NCBI GenBank assembly: GCA_036172665.1
Contig: CM069878.1
Span: 21,462,501-21,526,500, forward strand
From: Prosopocoilus inquinatus
Lineage: Eukaryota > Arthropoda > Insecta > Coleoptera > Lucanidae
Direction of reading: 5' to 3'
Length of the DNA: 64,000 nt
This document shows positions 34,433 through 44,699 of the stretch, in pieces. The translations under genes were made by a program, and so were the position numbers. Under the pieces are notes generated by a model, which saw nothing but the letters and a program-made list of their open reading frames with translations, made no database searches and was not told the origin of the DNA. Positions within the stretch are counted from its first letter, which is position 1. Every line of letters starts with the position of its first letter.

Positions 34433-34794
34433 GGCCCGGTTTCACCATCACAGTTTAACTTTAAACTTCGCTTTATTCCCATGGTAACAATTGCAAGGAT
34501 TGAATTTCGATTTCTTTGTTAGTAGCGCCCTGGTTTTAGTATGCAAAGCCACAAATCGATTTCCATATCGTTTTCACCGAATAGTGTCTCGAATGGTGTC
34601 TAGTAATATTGTTTTTTGGAATTGTCGAAAACTGTCCACTCGTCCACTCCATATCTCTTTCTATGTTTTCTTAATAGTCCTCTCTTATTATCGTTGAAAT
34701 AAAAATACAGTTTAAAATTACACAGTTTAACTTTAACCTCCGTTTTATTCCGGAAACGGAGGTTAAAGTTAAACTGTGATGGTGAAACCGGGCC
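34433..34794. mobile_element. PIF/Harbinger-like MITE with TTA duplication
   Basis: Ends GGCCCGGTTTCACCATCACA and its exact inverse, with TTA outside both ends (34430-34432 and 34795-34797). The three-base TTA target fits PIF/Harbinger elements. The right end contains a strong hairpin: AACTTTAACCTCCG..CGGAGGTTAAAGTT (34731-34775). No transposase. Confidence 0.75.
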
Positions 34795-34901
34795 TTAATT
34801 AATTAATTTAATTAAATTCACATACTATTTCATTTGTAATTTTTCGTTATTGTATAAAATCTCTCTTTTGTTTGAATATATTTTGTAATTTAAAGCTTTG
34901 T

Positions 34902-35105
34902 ATTTTTATTTCAACGACAATAAGAGAGGACTATTAAGAAAACATAGAAAGAGATATGGAGTGGACGAGTGGACAGTTTTCGACAATTCCAAAAAACTAT
35001 ATTACTAGACACCATTCGAGCTATTCGGTGAAAACGATATGGAAATCGATTTGTGGCTTTGCATACTAAAACCAGGGCGCTACTAACAAAGAAATCGAAA
35101 TTCAA
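34902..35105. repeat. Inverted internal copy of the 34433-34794 MITE
   Basis: About 200 bp matching 34497-34700 in reverse orientation, without the terminal repeats. It makes a hairpin-forming pair with a 200-bp spacer. The similar peptides readable from both arms come from the repeat and not from a gene. Confidence 0.75.
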
Positions 35106-35344
35106 CATCGTACGAATTGCTAAAAGAAATTGGAACAAAAGGGGATGAAAAGTGAGTTTCCAATCTCCGTCCGGACGTGCATCTACAACAGTACGGAACT
35201 TGAACCTTAATCTCGTAACGTCAGAAAAGTTCAAGTTAGGATTTTTACTTCATTTACTTAATATGTTCGTAGTCTACACTGAGCGATTAATTATGATGCA
35301 ATATTTGTAACGTTGGAATAATAAATATGTTTGCCGTAAGTACG

Positions 35345-35865
35345 TATGTAAAGCAACGTAAAGACCGTAACCACGCCAAGTAACGAACCATGCAACGAAC
35401 CGCGCCACGAATGTTGCCGCGAACGTCTCAAAGATGTTCTTAAAGACTTAAAAAAAATTGTTACAAATCGTTTTTGATTGCAGAGAAAACCTCGAGCAGC
35501 CTCTGTACAGTTGTTTCAGCCTTATTAGGGGCTCCTTAGCAGAAACGTAGCTCGAAATTCCCACTACAAACCAAAAACTACTTGGCCAATTTATTCGCAA
35601 ATGCGATGTAATAGTTCGTTTTTTTTTTTGTTTTGCAACAATTTTTTTTTAAACGTTCATTATGCTTTGACTGCAAGCACGGCCGCCTTGCATGGGGTAA
35701 ACTTATTATGTAGCAAACCCGCTTCAATATGTCTATCCTACTGCAATGTCAGGTCAAAAAGCGATCGTAAGATGTCGCTGTTTTATCTGTTCTTAAAGAC
35801 GTTCGCGGCAACATTCGCGGTTCATTGTGCGGTTCGTTACTTGCCGCAGTCTTTAGTGTAGTAGC
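35345..35865. repeat. Foldback unit enclosing a hammerhead-like repeat
   Basis: Outer arms match as reverse complements: gttacttgg..gaatgttgccgcgaacgtc (about 35360-35428) and gacgttcgcggcaacattcg..gttcgttacttg (about 35800-35845). Inside lie a copy of the 311-nt repeat (HHR-like part 35493-35553) and, in the opposite orientation, the other part of that repeat (35655-35797, cgccttgcatgggg, agcgatcgtaagatgtcgct). Confidence 0.7.
35493..35553 (-). ncRNA. Hammerhead-ribozyme-like fold 3
   Basis: Same layout as copies at 8.5 kb: outer stem I CGAGC/GCUCG, core CUAAGGA (decayed), stem II AGCCCC with AAGGCU, GAAA, minimal stem III, GUA, and returning CAGAG. The core has three changes from the canonical sequence, so it is probably inactive. 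Confidence 0.45.
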
Positions 35866-35979
35866 TTAAGGAGTTCAATTTCCTATCGGTACAAAAAAAA
35901 TAACTTTATTTAATAATTCGATCGATAATGCTTTTCTTTAGTCTTGCGACGTCAGCTTACATAAATACCTCATCTTAGC

Positions 35980-36325
35980 CTAAAATTGAATACTCGCATG
36001 AATACAACTAGTAACAATTTCTTCTTATTGTCCTGGGGCCATTGAGACGCCTAAAATTGAATACTCGCATGAATACAACTAGTACCAATTTCTTCTTATT
36101 ATTATTTTTGTATCAGCGTGTAAGTGCCAAGAGAAGTATCTTTCAACTTCTAAGGTACCACCAATTGCGAAAACTCAGCACACCACATCAATTCAAGACA
36201 ACATTGTGTAAGTGCCAAGAGAAGTATCTTTCAACTTCTAGGATACCGCCAACTACGAGAACCCAGCACACTACATCAATTCAAAACAATATCAATTCAA
36301 AATAACATCTATTCAAAACAATATC
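35980..36325 (+). repeat. Two nested sets of direct repeats
   Basis: CCTAAAATTGAATACTCGCA with the following 30 bp occurs at about 35980-36030 and 36050-36100. Then an 88-bp unit (gtgtaagtgccaagagaagt ... catcaattcaa) is repeated at 36118-36205 and 36206-36291, and the array runs out in short aacaatatcaattcaa repeats up to 36330. The array directly abuts the truncated Gypsy integrase. Confidence 0.8.
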
Positions 36326-36331
36326 AATTCA

Positions 36332-36787
36332 ATGGCGTACCGTTCTGCAGAGCATGACACTACTAAACAAACTCCATACAGTGTCTTATTCGGAAGAGAA
36401 ATGTGTCTGCCTTGTGACTTAAAATTTGGGCGACCAGAAACTCGACTGGGACTAAGTGAATACTCGCAAGAACTCGAACGCCGTTTAATGAACACTCACG
36501 AATACGTCCGACGTAACATCAGTTTGGCGGCAGACAAAATGAAGACGCGTTACGATCGACGAGCCAATGAAACAAGATTCCAAGAAGGGGACCAGGTGTG
36601 GCTGTATAACCCCAGAAGGACTCGTGGTTTGTGCCCCAAACTACAGGCGCCTTGGGATGAACCCTATCAAATAATTAAGAGGATCAATGATGTGGTCTAT
36701 AGGACACAAAAGCTAACCCGTGGGAAGATGAAAGTAATCCACCTTTACCGTTTGGCTCCGTACTCTGTTCGGGACGAACAGAACTAA
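36332..36787 (+). pseudogene. Ty3/Gypsy integrase C-terminal part
   Basis: C-terminal ~150 residues of a Gypsy pol polyprotein. MAYRSAEHDTTKQTPYSVLF is the end of the catalytic domain, ADKMKTRYDRRAN a helix, and FQEGDQVWLYNPRR plus PKLQAPWDEPYQIIKRINDV the SH3-like C-terminal domain. The frame is intact to its own stop at 36787. It is followed at once by a purine tract (agagggggcag) and an LTR. The catalytic residues and everything before are missing, cut at the tandem repeat array. Confidence 0.85.
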
Positions 36788-36797
36788 GAGGGGGCAG

Positions 36798-37127
36798 TGT
36801 TACATCCGTCACGCGCAAACAGATCTATTTTTAGCGTCAGCACGCCACCTTGCGTCACAGAACTTGACTGGAGACTACTCGATCATTCTAGTATGTTGGA
36901 GCAACAGTGGGTTCTGCTATATAAGCCGTATGATCCGTCAGGAATGATAGTTATGAAGTTAGCGAGCGAAGGATTCGTACCTCGAATAAATAGAAAATAC
37001 ATTTTGCAAAAGTGTTATATGATAGACAACCTCGTTACAATTGTGCTGTTAATTGTGTAAAGCGACAGCTTTGAATTAAAGTGTTCTGAAATTTAACGAC
37101 TATAATTTGTGAACTCCAAATGTAATA
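36798..37127 (+). mobile_element. Gypsy 3' LTR (approximate end)
   Basis: Starts TGTTACATCC right after the polypurine tract. It contains a TATA box (TATATAA at 36918-36924) and an AATAAA at 36985-36990 in the expected order. The end is taken at TGTAATA (37121-37127), the near-inverse of the start; an end at 37136 is possible. No second LTR copy was found. Confidence 0.65.
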
Positions 37128-38514
37128 ATATTTACATATCGGCTAATTGTAAATTTTTAATTGTAAGACCGGCCGGAAAATTATCAAAACATTTTCTTTT
37201 CATTATTACAAAAACATATTAATGCGTATACTTACATATAATTAATCAAACGCTCACCCTTTCCTTCGGCTACTGGGAACCTTCTGCCACCGTCATCGCC
37301 CAATGACACATTGCGTTCATGCAACAATAACATGTGTTTACAATCATATGTCAAGAGTCAACAGTTATTTACTCACCGGGGACCCCCGGTCCCCAAGGCC
37401 ACAACGGTCTGCACTTGCTCCACCGACCCTTAAGGTCTATTTATAGATCACACTCGTGCCTCTACCATATCTCTTAATGGTACCAACCTTGGGCCTTCCC
37501 AAACTCATTTCTGTTGTTCTCTCATATGTTCCAATTCTCTAAAATATTATTTCCACAAGCACACTCTACATGCACCGCAGATAGCCTCACTTAGGTACAT
37601 GCACACACGTTCTATCCCACGTCTTGGTACTATCCGACCCGTAGATTCTCTACCACCAATCTACTCTTCCACCAGGTGGTGTGGCATCTCACCACCGGCC
37701 TCCACCTGGCACGTAAGGCTGGTGACAATTCCTCAGGGCCGCCCGCTACATCGGGTCCCCTTGGGATCACCTTGGACCGTGAACAGTACGTCGTTCACTC
37801 TTGGCTGCGTTTTTAAACCCTGTTAGTACGATCCCCTTCGGGGATGGCTACTCATGCAATGATGTCCCCAACGTCCCCGACGTCCCAGACATCCCGCAAC
37901 CACCCCCGCCAACATAGTCCAACTAGTCAGTGGTCAAGTGATGTAGCACCTGCCACGCCTTGCCGAGCCTAAACCCAGGGGAATCGCTCATTCATACCAA
38001 GCAAGAAGTAGATCAAGCTAATTCTCTACATATCATGCAATTTGCTATAATATACAACTTATCTCTAAAGCGTACTGCATCTCTCCGGTGTGGTGTACAA
38101 TATTTCCTAATCACACCCTGTATGTACGGACCCTGTATATAATACACGCCGACTAGAATCGTACGCAAACATCGCATACCCCGAGCCGCGAGCCGCGAGA
38201 TTGGCCAATAACGCGCTTGCCGTGTAATAATAATTATTCCGCACGTTTTATGTATTATTAATTATTAATACCCCAAATACTTATTAGCGTGTGCATCGTT
38301 TAACAGCAATTCAACCACTGCGCCGGCCCTTGGACGAAGCTATATCGCCCGACCGATTTTGTTTATTGTTTACGTTTCTTAAGTGCCATCTCGCATTCCA
38401 ACCGTCTGGGCTTATATTCGATGCATTTTAGGCGAAACTGTAATTTCTTAAATTATAGATCCTTTATATTTTTTTTACTTAATAAAAATATATCTAACAC
38501 AACTAAGTACTGTT
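37128..38514. other. GC-richer, pyrimidine-rich unexplained block
   Basis: From about 37250 to 38400 the base composition shifts towards C and the sequence has promoter-like pieces: a hairpin GATCCCCTTCGGGGAT with a UUCG loop (37830-37845) and a TATATAA at 38137. No protein family is readable and no second copy exists in the window. It could be an LTR or leader of an unrelated retroelement. Confidence 0.35.
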
Positions 38515-40019
38515 GTTGTAGCTGAAAAATATGCTGAGCGACTACGCTCTCTGCTTCAGAACTTTTCAGATTTAATTGTAACGGGGTTAGCCCACCCGCA
38601 AGTGAAAAATACTCTCATGGAGACGTTGGCTATTGTAAATTCACTAAAATATTTTCGGGTTTACCTCCTTGGGATTAAATTTTTAATTGTAATCGATTGT
38701 AACTCAGTCAAGGCCACAGTAAACAAGAAGGAGATTGTACCACGGATTGCGAGATGGTGAACTTATCTTCAAGATTTTGATTACGAAATAATTTATCGAA
38801 GAGGTTCTTCTCTCAGTCATGTTGATTTCCTCAGTCGTAATCCTGTATCGGTAATTCGAGCTTCGAATCATGAATCCTGGCTTCACATCGAACAGAAAGG
38901 TAACGCGGAAGTCCAACAAATGCTGACTGATTTACGAGAAGGGAAACTAGACCCGAAGCAATACGTGGAGGTCAACGAATTGTTATGTCATCAGAAGGTA
39001 AACAATAAAAAGATTATTCGATTTTTTGTGCCTCGTCAAAGTTGACTTGGTCTTCTGCGGATATTCCATGACGAACAATGCCACGTCGGTGTAGACAAGA
39101 CACTTGATTCGATCCTCAAGCATTACAAGGCCCTGTTTTGTTACCGCAAAAGCCGACTCTTCCCCTCCACACAGTACATGTTGACTGTTTGGGACTTTTG
39201 CCAGCGTCTTCGGAAAAATACAAGCACGTCCTTGTTACTGTGGATGCCTTTACCAAATACTGCAATTTGCTCCCACTCAAAACTGTTACTGCAGAGAAAT
39301 CACAACAGAATCTGCAAAGATTTATTTCCTGTTTCGGCACTCCAAAAGTCGTTATAATGGACAGTGGTACAAATTTCCACAATCTTTCCATATGTAAGTT
39401 TTTGGATAGCTGGAACATTCAGTACCACTTTATCATACCGGACGTTCACCGCGATAATGGGCAGGTCGAGAGATACATGCGCACAATCATGAACCTGATT
39501 CGAATTGAAACAGTTGTCAGGTTAGACTGGCCAAGCGTTTTATGGAAGATCCAACTTGTTTTGAATAGCACGATCCAAAAAGCGACGAATATGAGTCCTC
39601 TCCGCGCTCTAATTGGAATTGAGTCTACCACTCCGTTGATTCAAGCCATTGTGAATGATTTGTCGCATGACCTACATCCTGTGAGAAATCTAGAGGTTGA
39701 CAGACAACGAGTGCGTGAACGGATACAAACCACTACAAGTGATGTTGAGAAAGTGAACAAGAAACGCCGCGACACAGTACAGTTTGCAGTTGGCAATTTT
39801 GTTCTGTTACATCGCGAAAGTAAATTGCAAGTCAGCACATCAAACTTTGAGTTTTTGGGACCGTACGAGATTATGAGTATTACCAAAGAAGGTCGATATG
39901 AGCTGAAGAGAGTTGGCGCTCGAAAACATAAAATTGTTAAAGCGGTCAAAGAACAACTGTCCGAATGGATACTTGCCGCCGAGATGTCAGATCTATTGGA
40001 CATGCTCGATGCTGAGTAA
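38515..40019 (+). pseudogene. Ty3/Gypsy pol remnant: RNase H end and integrase
   Basis: After an unclear start, RNase H is readable at about 38620-38840 (TLAIVNSLKYFRVYL, DFDYEIIYRRGSSLSHVDFL) with a TGA in place of Trp. A linker follows with another TGA, then an HDEQCHVG..TLDSILKHY zinc-binding part, broken by a deletion near 39128. The integrase core is then open to 40019: HVDCLGLLPAS (first Asp), VVIMDSGTNF (second), DNGQVERYMRTIMN (Glu), and a C-terminal domain with FAVGNFVLLHRESKLQV. The retained 290-residue integrase frame contrasts with the broken upstream part. Confidence 0.8.
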
Positions 40020-40055
40020 GGTAATTTTAACTGATGTATTGAGTTTTGATTGTTT

Positions 40056-40295
40056 TCCAGGATAAGCTTTAGTTTTTCTGATGGTTGCTTTCCAGGATAA
40101 GCTGTAGCCTTTCCTGATGGTAAGTACGTATGACATGACAAAGTGTTTTTGAGTTCCGGGACGAGCTTTAGTCTTTCCCGACGATGCATTTGGCATGTGT
40201 TTTTGAGTTCCGGGACGAGCTTTGGTATTTCCCGAAGATGCATTTGGCATGTGTTTTTGAGTTCCGGGATGAGCTTTAGTCTTTCCCGATGAAGA
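40056..40295 (+). repeat. Minisatellite, 54-bp unit
   Basis: Units start at 40143, 40197 and 40251, each with gtgtttttgagttccgggay followed by gagctttagt-tttcccga. Older, shorter units (tttccaggataagctttag) precede at 40056-40120. It lies right after the integrase stop, where several Gypsy elements carry 3' repeats. Confidence 0.8.
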
Positions 40296-40650
40296 TAACG
40301 ATGAGATTTTGAATGAAATTTTATTTTTGTGTTTTGTTCAATATGTGCAGGTGTTCCGAGAGCGTACCACCCGTCAGTCTGGCAGTATTAGCGCTGAATT
40401 TGAATTTGAAAGTGGGGCGCTCAGGAAGCAACGTTGCTGCTGCCTGTCCGTATCGACGGCGAGGGAGGGAAGTACACACGTAGTCACTCTCGCTCGTACG
40501 ATCGTCGGCCTGGGAATCACAGCCGCTTCTTTGTTATTAATTTTGTATTAATAAACTGTTCCGTTTGTGTTTAATTCGGCGCAAGTTTTTCTTAAGCTAA
40601 AACTATAGTAAATTGAATAGAGGACTAACGTGTGTATAGTGTGAGTTTTT
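40296..40650 (+). other. Possible 3' UTR / LTR remainder of the 38.5-40 kb Gypsy
   Basis: GC-richer stretch with cgcttctttgttattaattt and aataaactgttccg (AATAAA near 40550). It may be the start of an LTR, but no paired copy is present. Confidence 0.3.
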
Positions 40651-41165
40651 TTATCTTGAGACAACAGAATATCTCGAAAACTACGTATTGGATCAAAAAA
40701 CGCTTTGAAAAAAATTTGTTCAACCAGAAGGGGTCAATCTAATTATACCAATCGCGACCTCTCACCCCAACTCCCAGTGGGTGGGACTAGAGGCAACTTT
40801 CACATTGCAAATTGGAACTAGCATTTTTTATTGCAGATACGAATTCTACGCTTCAAACTAAGTAAGGTTTGTCTGAATCTTTGTTTTGGATTCCTGGCCG
40901 ATGACGTTGAATTTTTGCAAAACCTATCTTTAGCCTTACCCAGGAACAGCGTCGTAGTAGGCTTATTTATTTGTTATATTATTTCAGTAAGTGCACCATG
41001 TTATTGTTCCTGGGTAAGACTAAAGATAGGTTTTGCAAAAATTCAACACCATGGGCCAGGAACCCAAAACAAAGATTCGGAGAAACCTTAGGCCTAGTAC
41101 ATACTTGGATACAAAGTCGCGCAACTTTGTTTCAAAGTTATGTTTCGCGATTGTTTCGAAACAGT
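40651..41165 (+). repeat. Interspersed repeat family B, copy 1, with inserted palindrome
   Basis: Similar to the reverse complement of 57440-57715: shared blocks are ctcgaaaactacgta, cccagtgggtggg, attgcaaa, ttttattgca and ggcctagtacatac plus gatacaaagtcgcgcaac. Copy 1 is opened by the palindrome at 40861-41090. Confidence 0.65.
40861..41090. repeat. ~230-bp palindrome (arms ~89 bp)
   Basis: Left arm 40861-40949 and right arm 41002-41090 are near-perfect reverse complements (ttgcaaaacctatctttag mirrored by ctaaagataggttttgcaa), with a ~52-bp loop. The borders aagtaagg / accttag lie where family B copy 2 has none of this sequence, so it is an insertion. Confidence 0.8.
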
Positions 41166-41220
41166 TGCTAGACAAAATGTGATGTATCTCGAGTGTTCGG
41201 GGACAAAAATCGCAGAATTT

Positions 41221-41234
41221 TTGTTTCCCAACCC
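41221..41234. repeat. LINE target-site duplication, 3' copy
   Basis: TTGTTTCCCAACCC, identical to 56035-56048. It adjoins the poly(T) on the + strand that is the LINE's poly(A) tail. Confidence 0.85.
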
Positions 41235-41404
41235 TTTTTTTTTTTTGAGAGGTCGGGAAATCTTCAAAAGACATCCCGTGCTGCTCTGCACACGAGATGT
41301 GTTGGATTCACCTGACTCTTGTCAGGTGCCTACCAACTAAACCCCTATCCTTTTTTTTCCACTCGAGGTGGGAGGTACCGCCTTCAGGCATTTCTTCCCC
41401 CGCC

Positions 41405-41520
41405 ACTGTTGTCCTCTTCCGTCCTCTTCATCCTCTTCGTCCTCTTCATCCTCTTCATCCTCTTCATCCTCTTCCTCCTCTTCGGCCTCTTCATCCTCTT
41501 CTTCCTCGTATTCTCTTCAC
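41405..41520 (-). repeat. GA-rich microsatellite in the LINE 3' region
   Basis: On the + strand imperfect (TCCTCTTCA)n; on the LINE strand (GAAGAGGAT)n. It makes long Ser-rich frames on the + strand that are not genes. Confidence 0.85.
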
Positions 41521-41677
41521 CCTCACATCCTCTTCCTCCTTCTCTTCGCCCCTTTCCTCGTCTTCCTTCCTCTCTTCCTCTATCTTTGGTCTTCCATCTG
41601 TTTTTCGTCTGCTCCTTTCGTCTTCATCATATTTCTGAGCATATCAAATATTATTATCAGTGCCTCTTTGTCTCTCA

Positions 41678-43048
41678 TCATACTGTAGCGATATTTTGTA
41701 TCGTGAGTTTTTCCTTAAGTTGTATTTCTGCCCTCAGGCGGAGGGCGTCCCACCTGGGGCAGAAGAACACAGTGTGTTCGGGAGTGTCTTCCAACTCTTC
41801 GCAGTAGAAACATCCTGCGTCTTCCCTTTTTTTGATTTCACATAGGTATTTGCCCATGTCCCCATGTCCGGTTATCGCTTGGGTCACATAATAATCTGTC
41901 TCGCCCTCGCTTCTAGTGCACCATTCTTCCACATTACTGATGAAGGTTCTGGTCCAGCCCTCGTATCTTTCCCATCTTCTTTGCCATGCTTCAAATAGCT
42001 CTTTTCTAGCTGTGATCTTTATTGTCTGGCCCTCTTCGTACACTCTGTTTCTTTCTTTTACCAGTAGACTGATCGGAGGGATTCCAGCTATTACTAAAAC
42101 AGCTTCAGTTGCCACTGTTCTATACGCTGACGCCACCCTGATTGCGGCTAGACGGTTTAATCTCTCAAGCTTTTGTTCGTAGTGTCTGTATCGAACAGCT
42201 TTGCTCCATATTGGCGCAGCGTACAATATAACAGATGTTATCACCGCGGCAAGAATTTTCCTTTTTTTTGGACCAGGTCCTCCTACGTTTGGCATTAATC
42301 TCGCCAGTGCTGCGAAAGACTTTTGCGCTTTGGTGCAGGTTACATTAATATGTCTAGTCATTTTGAGATCTCTATCAAGGTACACGCCTAGATATTTAAT
42401 TGTTGTCCCCGTAGTTACCTCGTGGAAGCCCACTCTCAGAACGATTTGACTGATATTCCTCTTGCCTGGCAGTATCATGGTCTCCGTTTTCTCCCAGGCT
42501 AAGTCCAGGCCAATCTTATCCAGGACTTCTTTGATCCTGGCGATTGCGCACTTGGCCCTTTCCTCTAGCAGGATTATCGACCTTGCACTTACGATAATGG
42601 CCAGGTCATCTGCATAGGCCATCACTGTCGCTCCTGCCCCGATGTCTGTTTCGAGCACCTGGTTATATAGCACGTTCCACAGTGTCGGTCCCAGAACCGA
42701 GCCCTGTGGAACTCCGCAGGTCATTCTTTTTAGTTTGCCGCCCGGCGTTGTGATAGTTCTTTCCTCCAAGTAGGATCCTATTATCCTTGCCAGCTGTCTT
42801 CCTACTTTATATTTATGTAGCGCCTTGTTGATCTGGTGCCAAGATGCTGTATTAAAGGCGTTTCTGATATCGAGAGCTATCATAACGCAGTAATGTCTAT
42901 TTTTATCTGCCATTTCACGGATCCCTGTTACTATGTCTTGAACACTTTGTAGAGCTGTAATCGTTGATTTCCCCGTCCTGAAACCATGCTGGTTTTTACT
43001 CAGGATATCCTTCTGCTCTAAGACCTCTGTAAGTCTATTCTTTATCAT
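41678..43048 (-). pseudogene. R1-type LINE ORF2: reverse transcriptase and C-terminal finger
   Basis: The long open part of ORF2. Reverse transcriptase blocks in order: NQHGFRTGKSTITAL, IALDIRNAFNTASW (first catalytic Asp), CGVPQGSVLGPTLWNVLYN, AYADDLAII (catalytic Asp pair, ~42600), IKYLGVYLD. The C-terminus has the R1-clade finger, CFYCEELEDTPEHTVFFC. It copies element RNA into DNA at the target nick. The frame ends at 41678, but a second frame continues about 35 residues further (MRDKEALIIIFDML..), so the stop is probably due to a frameshift. Upstream, about 15 residues and the frame are lost at 43035-43085 between the endonuclease part and the reverse transcriptase. ORF2 is therefore not intact. 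Confidence 0.88.
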
Positions 43049-43059
43049 GGTTTCGAAAA

Positions 43060-44420
43060 CTTTGCCTGCTACGTCCAGCAGACTCTATCAATACCAGACG
43101 CGCGCTTTTCCATATTTTTGGGAAACCCCCGTTCCTCCAGCATTCGTTATATATGTGTAAGAAGACTTCCGGGTTGGTTATAGCAGCTTCCTTTATTACT
43201 TCAGGCGGCACGTAATCCGGCCATGGGGCTTTTCCTGACTTAATCCTTTTCACTGCAACTTTCAATTCTTCAAGACTGAAAACATCGCTCTGTTCGTCTT
43301 CCGTCTTTTTGGGGAAGCTCCATTTCTTATCAATTTTACTGGGAAATAATTTATTTACCCATCTTTCCTCCGCCTCCTCTGGTAGGGGGGTGTTGGGTTT
43401 CAGTCTTAATTTTTTCACAACAATTTGATATGCTTTGCCCCATATGTCCCGCTCCAACTCGTCTCTGAGCTTTTCCCAGCATAGGGCTTTTTGCTTGTTT
43501 ATCTCTTTTTTCAGCTCTCTTTTCACAGATTTATATCTGTCGAGCGCCATTCTCCTCTCCTCCTGTTTACTTCTGTCTATCCGCATCATTTTTCTTCTCT
43601 GCTTAACACACTCCCTCCGCATCTCTGCTATGTTGTCGGTCCACCAGTATACTGGGGTGCCCCTGCAGCTTTCGTTTTTCTTAGTCAGATGTTTATTACA
43701 TAATCCTGTGATTGCAGCAATTAGGTTGATCGGCGTATTCGCTTTACTGCTCGGGATGTGTTCGAAGTCCCTAGCCAGATTTTTTATCTTTTCTGAGTCT
43801 ACCCTCCATCCTCTCATAGGTTTCTCAACGGCTGGTTGCCTTGTCTGATTCCCCACTTCGAACAATATAATTCTGTGGTCGCTCAGACTTTCAAGCTCTT
43901 CGGCCACTCTCCAATTTCGCACCTTTGTCCCTATTCTGGGTGTTGTCAGCGTTACATCAATTATAGAGGATCCTCTAGGATTCTCAAAGGTCGGTACATT
44001 TCCGTTGTTAAGGACCATCAGATCATTAGTGCTGATCCACTCTTCAAGAAGCTTTCCCTTGTCATTAACAATTTCACTGTTAGTACTTATCATTTTAGCA
44101 TTCAGGTCACCTGCTATGATACACTCCCTTTTATGGGATTTCATGTGTTCCTCCAGTTCCGTCAGGTACTCCTTGAATTCATTTGCCGTACGATTTGGTG
44201 AGAAATAACACGAATAACATACACAAATTAAAATATCAATAGATATAAAACCCTTACCTCTATATGAAATAAAATGACTAGCTTTATCTTGACTAGCTTT
44301 GCTCAATAGAGCGAAAGTATCACAGTTATAATCACAGCTCTCTTTGGTGGCCCTTCTCATGCTCGGTTCCTGTCCGAGCAACACGTCTATGTTCAGCTCG
44401 TGCGTGTGCTGGTGTACCAA
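43060..44420 (-). pseudogene. R1-type LINE ORF2: endonuclease and linker
   Basis: N-terminal half of ORF2. An apurinic-type endonuclease is readable: NIDVLLGQEPSM (Glu), CIIAGDLNAK (Asp-Asn), SSIIDVTLT, and SLSDHRIILFEV (Asp-His). A long basic linker follows (MRRECVKQRRKMMRIDRSK), then IWGKAYQIVVKKL and SLEELKVAVKRIKSGKAPWPD at the start of the reverse transcriptase. The frame passes into nonsense after KIWKSARLVLI (about 43085). The start of the endonuclease (before ~44420) is in another frame. The enzyme nicks target DNA to prime reverse transcription (family knowledge). Confidence 0.85.
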
Positions 44421-44699
44421 ATCCCGTGCCTCAGCATGTCTGTCCGTATTTAATTGTAGAAATCTTGTTTCTGAGGCTACTACAGTCTCCCCTGTTTATC
44501 CGTCTCTGTCCTCCACCTGTTCTACCCGCCATTTTTATTTGTTTTGCTATCCGCTTTCGGCCTGTCCTGTCTTTTTCCTTTCTTCTTTTGTTTTGGTGCC
44601 TCTTTCTTCTTCGTGTTTGTGCTAGGAGGTTTAGGAGGTTTAAAGCCGTCGCCTCCTCTCAGTCTAAGGGCTTCTTGTGATACATCAGTCAGTTGCCGG

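Noticed and set aside
34491..35234. Two similar peptides (NFDFFVSSALVLVCKATNRF) on opposite strands, a possible gene pair
   Set aside because: They are the two arms of an inverted MITE repeat; both lack any domain and the similarity is at DNA level.
36118..36330. CRISPR-like array
   Set aside because: Plain tandem duplication with no unique spacers, in a eukaryotic context.
37820..37860. tRNA-like element around the GATCCCCTTCGGGGAT hairpin
   Set aside because: No cloverleaf, no T-loop GTTCRANYC and no anticodon stem can be built around it.
41297..41807. Long + strand frames with poly-Ser and Leu/Phe runs
   Set aside because: They come from the (TCCTCTTCA)n microsatellite opposite the LINE 3' region.
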